Position numbers and translations under genes: made by a program. Below the pieces are notes generated by a model. It did no database searches and was not told where the DNA came from. It saw only the letters and a program-made list of their open reading frames with translations. Of a stretch of DNA of 64,000 nt, positions 57,822 through 64,000 are shown piece after piece. How positions within the stretch are numbered: position 1 is the stretch's first letter; each line of letters opens with the position of its first letter. Source of the DNA: Alitta virens (lineage: Eukaryota > Annelida > Polychaeta > Phyllodocida > Nereididae); NCBI GenBank assembly GCA_932294295.1, contig OW028578.1, forward strand, positions 35,999,685 to 36,063,684, read 5' to 3'.

Positions 57822-59000
57822 TAGTGATGGGCTGACGATCGATTATATTCGATAGACAGTCACTTAATAAAAAAATTGCAACGATAGATTGAATGCTGTC
57901 GGACCGATTTTCATCAGTTATGACACAGGTGGGAGCTCCAGTTCCCATTACCTCCAACCTGTCAGCTATGTGAACTGTAATCCATAGGAGTGGGGAAGAC
58001 AGATTTCAATTGACTCTGTGGCATCTTTAACAGTTCAATGGAAGTGTCAAGTCACTGTTCAAAGGCTGCTAAGCCTCTGAAGAATAGCTTTGTAGATCTA
58101 TTCCACTTTGATTCTGCGACTTTTGTGAATTACTGCTTAGATGGTAAAAATAATTGATAACCACACTTTATATTTATTCATAATTTTATCATATATATTA
58201 TTTTAATGTAATTGTAGTGTGAGCAGGAGGGAGCATTCTGCCAGAAAAGTAGAAGTTAATGATATGTAGTTTGTGGTAACGTGGGTACTTTTGATTATAT
58301 AATAATTACAAGCATCCCTTTCTCTAGATTCTCAGTGATATAAAAATATCATTCCTGCTAATTTTGAAAGTTATCAATTTTGAGTTATAATGAGCATGGT
58401 TGATATGGACCACACATAAACAAACATGATAAACCTGTGTGCCAGAAGTACTGTACTTGGGTATAACATTGTTACAGGTACAGCTAATGCTAAAATGTCA
58501 TAATGTCATAATTAATGACCAAGAACTCCTGAGATCACGGAGATGGTGCTGAAACTGTTGTCATCTCTGAGATCAATTTACTTGTTCTCTGAGAGCTTTC
58601 TTCATGTTTACCTCTCCCAGTTATTAAGATACCCCATGGTCCAGGACAACATGCATGGGTACAAAATTGAAAATTTTTATTTGAAGTATTACATATATTT
58701 ATATGTATTAGGCCCGGTTAAGTTATGGACCAGTAAAACATGAAATGGACCAGTACACCATTAAAGGTGGTGGTCCTTTTGGACCGGCATGAAATTTCAT
58801 GAGCTGGGGAAACTTTGAGGTTTGAAAAAAAAGCATTCTATTGACACTTAGTGTTTGTTTCCACAATTCAATATTTTGTAAGTGAAAATGCATGGAGTTT
58901 AGTTATCAGTTTATAGGAATCCAAACTGACTAAAATCGAACTCGGTTAGTTTTTTTCAACTGATGATCGACTAAAACAATTTTACCGACTCCCATCACTA
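57822..59000. mobile_element. hAT-like non-autonomous element
   Basis: TAGTGATGGG at 57822-57831 is matched by CCCATCACTA at 58991-59000. Next to them are GCTGTTAT and ATTGTTAT, which agree in six of eight bases and suggest a decayed 8-bp target duplication, as hAT elements make. Subterminal GACGATCGA/GATGATCGAC phrases face each other. No transposase frame survives in the 1.18 kb. Confidence 0.6.
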
Positions 59001-59059
59001 ATTGTTATATTGATGTGCTTATATCTACATTCATTTTTTTCAACTTTTGCTTCCCCTAC

Positions 59060-59520
59060 ACTATGTAATACACCACACAATTTGCCATTTTCTAATATTC
59101 CATCAAATAGTGGAAAATAACCTTTATTAATCAATAAAAGGCACACTTAATTTGTGTGAACAAATGATTTTATCAGACATAAACTACTAAAAAATAAATC
59201 ATACATTGAGAGAAAATCCAAACCAAATCATTGGAAACACAATGGATATGACATCATTACCCATTGTTCAGTATTGTGAAATCTTCACTGGGTCTGTTTA
59301 CATATTGAGTTTTTGATGGCATGAAAAACTCTGTTTATATTATTTATAGTACCTTAGTCAAATTCCTGTGCACAAATGAGCATGTAATGCCAAAAAATAT
59401 CATTAAACAAGAAGGAAGTATTGGTTTATATAATGATTTGCCTATGCTAAATCTACAGACATAGGAACTTTAAACATTCTAATATATATTGTGTTATACC
59501 ACATGTTACTTCTAAAAATT
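59060..59520 (+). repeat. dispersed repeat family R2, copy 3
   Basis: Same family as 15090-15535 and 35640-36095. It shares TTTTATCAGACATAAACTAC, CCCATTGTTCAGTATTGTG, GAGTTTTTGATGGCATGAAA and ACATAGGAACTTTAAAC in the same order. No ORF. Confidence 0.8.
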
Positions 59521-60165
59521 GGCACTAGCCCCAGCCAATACAGACTGTGCACCCTCGTATAAAGGAGTCGCTGTACATTATGACATAATTGGACATTGCA
59601 AGGTTCTGATCTTTACCTTTTTTAATGTTGTAAATGGTTAATATGTTGCTCTATTCAAAATCATGTAGAAATTAAACTTAAACATATTGTAACTGTCAAA
59701 TTGACGATAGTACAGACTGTACAGAGCATTTCAGAATGAATTTTATTATCCACTGGGGGAGTTGATACTTGCGTTGCATGCTCTCAAGCATACAATCATG
59801 TACTAATTACAAGTGCGGATTACAATAAATTGATGCTTTTCAGGTGCTATCTTCTCTGGATTATGCCTCTTCCAATGTATGCAAGTCTCTTCCTGAAGGC
59901 ACCAAATAGCTGTTAGAGCAAAACCTTATCTATTCAATGGACTGTCAACACAAGAATACACATACAGGCATTGTATCCCAAAGACATTTAAAGATTTAAT
60001 AACATAGCTATTTATTTACTCCGCATTTAAAAGGTAATTTTTGAACAGCCTGGGAATGGAGTTTAATAAATGACATAACAGGTCTTCAAAAGTAATGTCT
60101 TTTACATTACATAGGCCTACATGAGTTAAAGTATGTCTGAAATTAGTCAAATTGTCTGTTATATA
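59521..60165. other. intergenic, nothing recognised
   Basis: AT-rich sequence in the spacer of the inverted duplication with no supported gene or repeat. Confidence 0.4.
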
Positions 60166-60301
60166 CAGGCGTTCGCGAACGTGATAGCGCGTTGTCAGCT
60201 CTAAGCGGTATACACTTTACTAATACTATTACTTATCGTATACACAGTAAAGTGTTTACCGCTAAGAGCTGACACCACACTATCACATTGGCAAATGCCT
60301 G
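60166..60301. mobile_element. 136-bp hairpin MITE
   Basis: Arms of about 55 bp (CAGGCGTTCGCGAACGTGAT, then GTCAGCTCTAAGCGGTATAC) are mirrored on the right side with a few mismatches, with a short loop near 60220-60240. It has no coding content. A target duplication is not evident. Confidence 0.8.
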
Positions 60302-60984
60302 TGGTTATATGATAAATAGCATATTGTTATAAAATTTTGGAGTAAAACTATATAAATTACCATTTAATACAATTGTCAATGGAAATGAAATTCTTATATT
60401 TGCACTTGTCATTGCAAAAAAAAATGATTTTTTTTTTAATAAAATTATTTAACATTATTTATTCTTTACAGACTCCCTGGAGATGATGTCAATTGGCAAA
60501 TCAAAATTAATTTGCAATTCAAGACAGTAATGTTTAAACAAACGTATGATTACCAAATGACATACAAGCATGCAAGGTATGCACAGTACTGCACTCTTTG
60601 TTCATTTCTTAGTTTTTGTTCCGTCATTAAATCCTGAGCCATTTTTGCTTGAGTTGGATTGAGATATATATTATATACCATTGAAATAATTTAGTGAGTA
60701 GTTAACTGAAAGTGTTTTCAGATGAAAAACTGCAAATTCTTGTGAGTTTATCACAGGTTTATTGATATTAGACATTTATCAAAAAGTAAGCCTTGCATGT
60801 TGCAACCAATAGGAAACTTTTCATTTTTAAATGTTGCAATGATTTAAGAAATATTATGATTGTCAATCAGAGGAGCTTTTTATATGGATAAAAAATGGAT
60901 TCTGAGAATTTTTAGCTCTGTCAAAATCATTCCGAAGAGATCCCACTAGTGTACACGTGATTTTTCAGTTCATGAGTTTTTAAA
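60302..60984. other. intergenic, nothing recognised
   Basis: AT-rich sequence. No gene, RNA or repeat could be supported. Confidence 0.4.
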
Positions 60985-61290
60985 CACTTGCCTCATGCAT
61001 TTTAGAAATACTGTTCCGTACTGTCCGCATAGTCTGTGTTAAGTACTGATTTAACAGAACCCGCACATCCAAAGGTGGTATGCTTCTTCCAATCAGTAAA
61101 TCAAAAAGTCAGTCATGTCGGACTCTATCAAATGCTTTTGATGCATCAATCACGCAAGCAAATAAAGTGGACTTGTTCAAAATTATAGTATCTTAGGAGC
61201 TATTTGAACACCAGACTGCACATTGTAGTACTTAAACCAGGCGGTTAAAGCAAATTGAAGATCTGACGTAGAGAGTTTATCAATATTTCG
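60985..61290 (-). mobile_element. reverse transcriptase relic of a second LINE type
   Basis: The minus strand encodes VIDASKAFDRVRHD, a stop, LFDLLIGRSIPPLDVRVLL and LNQYLTQTMRTVRNSIS. These are collinear with the palm region of LINE reverse transcriptases. DASKAFDRV differs from the DLSKAFDTL of the LINE at 52857-56220, so it belongs to another clade. Upstream residues (KLSTSDLQFALTAWFKYY) are consistent. The catalytic YADD part is not present. Confidence 0.7.
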
Positions 61291-61384
61291 CTGAAGGATA
61301 TTAAATCAATGCTTATAGGCTATACGTACACAGCCTGTCTCTTACATAAAAATGATGGTCTGCTACTCTTTTACATAAGATCAT

Positions 61385-64000
61385 TTATAAAAGTTGCAAA
61401 TCAGGCTACGCTCTTCGTGACAATCTAAAAGCACTTCACCAAAACAGAATTTCATATTGTCACTGTGATCAGTCCATTATTGACATGTGTTCAGAAAACT
61501 TTCACAGGTTACACTTGGCGACGCTGAACTTAGCCACGACCACATCCTGAAAAAAGCACAATTTCACACATTGCAACTTCATGATTTGTCACAAAACTAA
61601 TGGTTTATCTCATTGCCAGTGTTCTAACACTACGGCAGTCATCTAATGATTCTCTATTGCACTTTATTGCAAGTGGCAAATTTCAATGTTGCCGAGTGTA
61701 ACATTATGACCGAAATCTTGAAGACCACTAATATAGCAATATACACCAATATAATTAACTTCATCGTCAAAAAAACAATATAATTAGAACGCCCCGTCAA
61801 AGAATGTGGCTTAGTATCGACAATTGCGGCTACACAGAGCTTACTACGTAAATTTTTGACAACGTTTATTCAATTGACGACTGTATGAAAAACTGTAATA
61901 ATTTAAATGCGGATACAAGGTTTGAGGTAGATTTTGACTCTGTTGCAAGCATTTTCTGACTTAATAAGTATAAAAGCCCCATTCATGTGTAATGTTCACA
62001 GTTTTTGTGTCGAATGTTAGAGTGCTTCCTAGCATTGTATTGCTACTCATTCTGAAGTCATGAAACATCTCTGCCTAAATAATGAAGTCTAATAATTAGT
62101 ATACATGCATAATCTAGTAAATTAAGGCAAGTCTTTCCATTTTTTGTATTATATAGTATATTAGTATTGCAAATTTTTGCTGTATTATTGTGTTATTGGT
62201 AGTTTTTGTGTAGAAGTCAGCCCAGAGATGCTATATCTTGTAAGTAGCTGTTCTTGTGACAATGTTTCCAATATTTATATTATAAACATTTTACATTGTA
62301 ATTATTTATCCGATAGGTCGAAAATACATATTTCATAGGTGATTTTGTTATTTCAGATTCACTTAATTGACAGATGTCTATTCGAGTGAAATAAAAGTAT
62401 CAGTTCTACAAGAAGTTTATCTCCAATTATTCAACCTATATACACAAACGCCAACAGTCCATGGTGAAGTAAGGTGATATTTACTCTTCCACAGGTCCAT
62501 TGAAGGATGACATAGTTCCCCCAATATAAGATAACATGTCAGATCTTCAATTAATATCAATTACCAAGCATAATATATTATGCTGTTTCTGTGATTCTAG
62601 ATCATTAGATTACAATAACAATTTAACAAGCAAAACTCGTTTCTGTGATTATATATGCTGAAATGTGTGTGTGTGTGTGTGTGTGTGTGATTAGGACTTT
62701 AGGTCCTGTATTTCTGCACCAGTTGGGCTAATTAGGACAGGAACCATGGCAATGAGACGAAGGATGATACAGCCATCCAACTTAGGCTCGACCGAGAATC
62801 AAACCCAGGACCCAGCGGTTGAAAGTCCAGAGCGCTGTATGAAGTATAAAAAGAATATACACGGCAGACCTATTGCATTGTAAATCATTAAGTCCGCCAA
62901 TTGAATATTATGCCTAGTCTTTTTTCTTCTTTTTTTTTCAGGAAAATTGTGATTAACACATTTTAAGTAGCTTCCAGGGATGGTAACATTTAACAGAATA
63001 AACATCTGTTAATGTGATAATTCATGGCATTCAATAAATACATGAATATGTGATTTGTTCATATTAAAATATCAAATGGCTGTTTATTAATTTCATACTG
63101 CAGACTGAAATATGATGGAGTTTATCTGATACACAAATAGAGTCATTAAGTTTCCTCATAAGAGGTGTACAATTAAGATATCTATGAATTATTCCAATTT
63201 TGACAGTATTATATTTCCAATAACTACCACAATCTGGTAATGTTATTGTAATTTCATGTTTGACCTCTACATTTTCTTCTCAGATTTCTTCAATTCTGCT
63301 GTAAGTGATGTTCTTGTAGTGCAATAATTTCTTTAATTTGGCAATATGCCCTCATTATGTTCTACCAATTCCCATATTATTTCAGACACTGGTCTCCTTC
63401 TCACATATTTAAGTCATTCGCTCTTTATTTTAATTCTTTCTAGTTTTCACGGGATTTTGAACTCTCCCAGTGCTAGTTAACATCCTTGATATAACTATTT
63501 TGTTGTTGGGACCAAGACAGGTGATGTTATCATTTACTTAATTTTAGTATTCATTGACAAATTATTAAATGGTGAAAGTCTCAGAAGGAAAGCTTGTTTG
63601 CTGTACCATTTAAAATCATGTTTTAGAATTGGTTTCTTATTCTTTCTTTGAAGACATCTGTTTTATATAATATCATGAAAGAAATCATTCAATTCCGAGT
63701 TATTTATACTGTGACCTAATCTTTAGTTGAGTTCAGTGGCTCAAACATAAGAGTTAAGCACTTTGAATGATGTAAGTTTCAGCTGATTATATATTACAGG
63801 AAATTCATTGACCAGAGTCCAGGAGATTATGTTGATGTTTAAAAGAACAGCCTTCATCAGGATATTGATGATTATCCATTCCATTCAGCAGATTTATCAT
63901 GAAGGTAGGATAGCAATAAAGCTGCCATCCAAATGGAAATATTCATATAGTTGTACATTTTTACTAGTTTAGGCAATAATATAGTTGTGGTAGCTTGAAA
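61385..64000. repeat. right arm of the large inverted duplication
   Basis: Reverse-complement counterpart of 50623-51925 plus 56281-57440. It lacks the 4.35-kb LINE-bearing insertion but has about 350 bp extra near 61715-62060. It is still matching at the last base of the window, so the arm extends further. Confidence 0.85.
62688..62845 (-). mobile_element. tRNA-derived SINE, family 1 (right arm copy)
   Basis: Inverted counterpart of the copy at 51747-51925, with a (TG)n run at about 62664-62689 as its tail. The head is cut at the same point (GCGCTGTATGAAG), so the SINE was inserted before the duplication. Confidence 0.85.

Overview
This is nuclear DNA from an animal, most likely a marine invertebrate. 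The evidence is spliced genes with GT-AG introns, gustatory-receptor-like 7TM proteins, a somatomedin-B/7TM receptor, nuclear receptors that do not match a standard vertebrate subtype by eye, several non-LTR retrotransposon relics, tRNA-derived SINEs, many short inverted-repeat (MITE-like) elements and long tetranucleotide arrays. I cannot name the species or the phylum. A lophotrochozoan or a non-vertebrate deuterostome would fit.

Layout. 0-5 kb holds repeats, one 310-codon orphan ORF on the minus strand and a striking element in which about 20 copies of a 59-bp repeat lie between terminal inverted repeats. 6-16 kb holds a tandem pair of gustatory-receptor-like genes on the plus strand. The first is intact in four exons (about 537 aa). 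The second has frameshifts and a retrotransposon tail in exon 1 but keeps intact final exons. Between them lies an inverted-repeat element carrying a 10-bp tandem array. 16-20 kb is intergenic with foldback elements. 20-36 kb holds a tandem, head-to-tail pair of nuclear receptor genes on the minus strand (A, about 918 aa; B, about 606 aa), rebuilt from six coding exons each with identical intron phases (0,1,0,1,1). 36-45 kb is repeat-rich (GATA and CAGT arrays, a GACGTC-rich element). 45-49 kb holds a somatomedin-B/7TM receptor gene on the minus strand, split by a 1.4-kb LINE that sits inside the coding sequence between apparent 8-bp target duplications. 49-64 kb has no convincing gene. It is dominated by a large inverted duplication (50.6-57.4 kb against 61.4-64 kb, running off the window), with a LINE in the left arm and a hAT-like element, a dispersed repeat, a hairpin MITE and an RT relic in the spacer.

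How the genes relate. The two receptor pairs are local tandem duplications that have diverged: one gustatory-like copy is decaying, and the two nuclear receptors differ in their DNA-recognition (P-box) residues and in hinge length. Nuclear receptors act as ligand- or cofactor-controlled transcription factors. The 7TM proteins are presumed chemosensory or cell-surface receptors. Nothing in the sequence ties the three groups into one pathway.

Limits. All exon models are by eye from splice consensus, reading phase and similarity between the duplicated copies. Repeat boundaries are approximate unless a target duplication is given.
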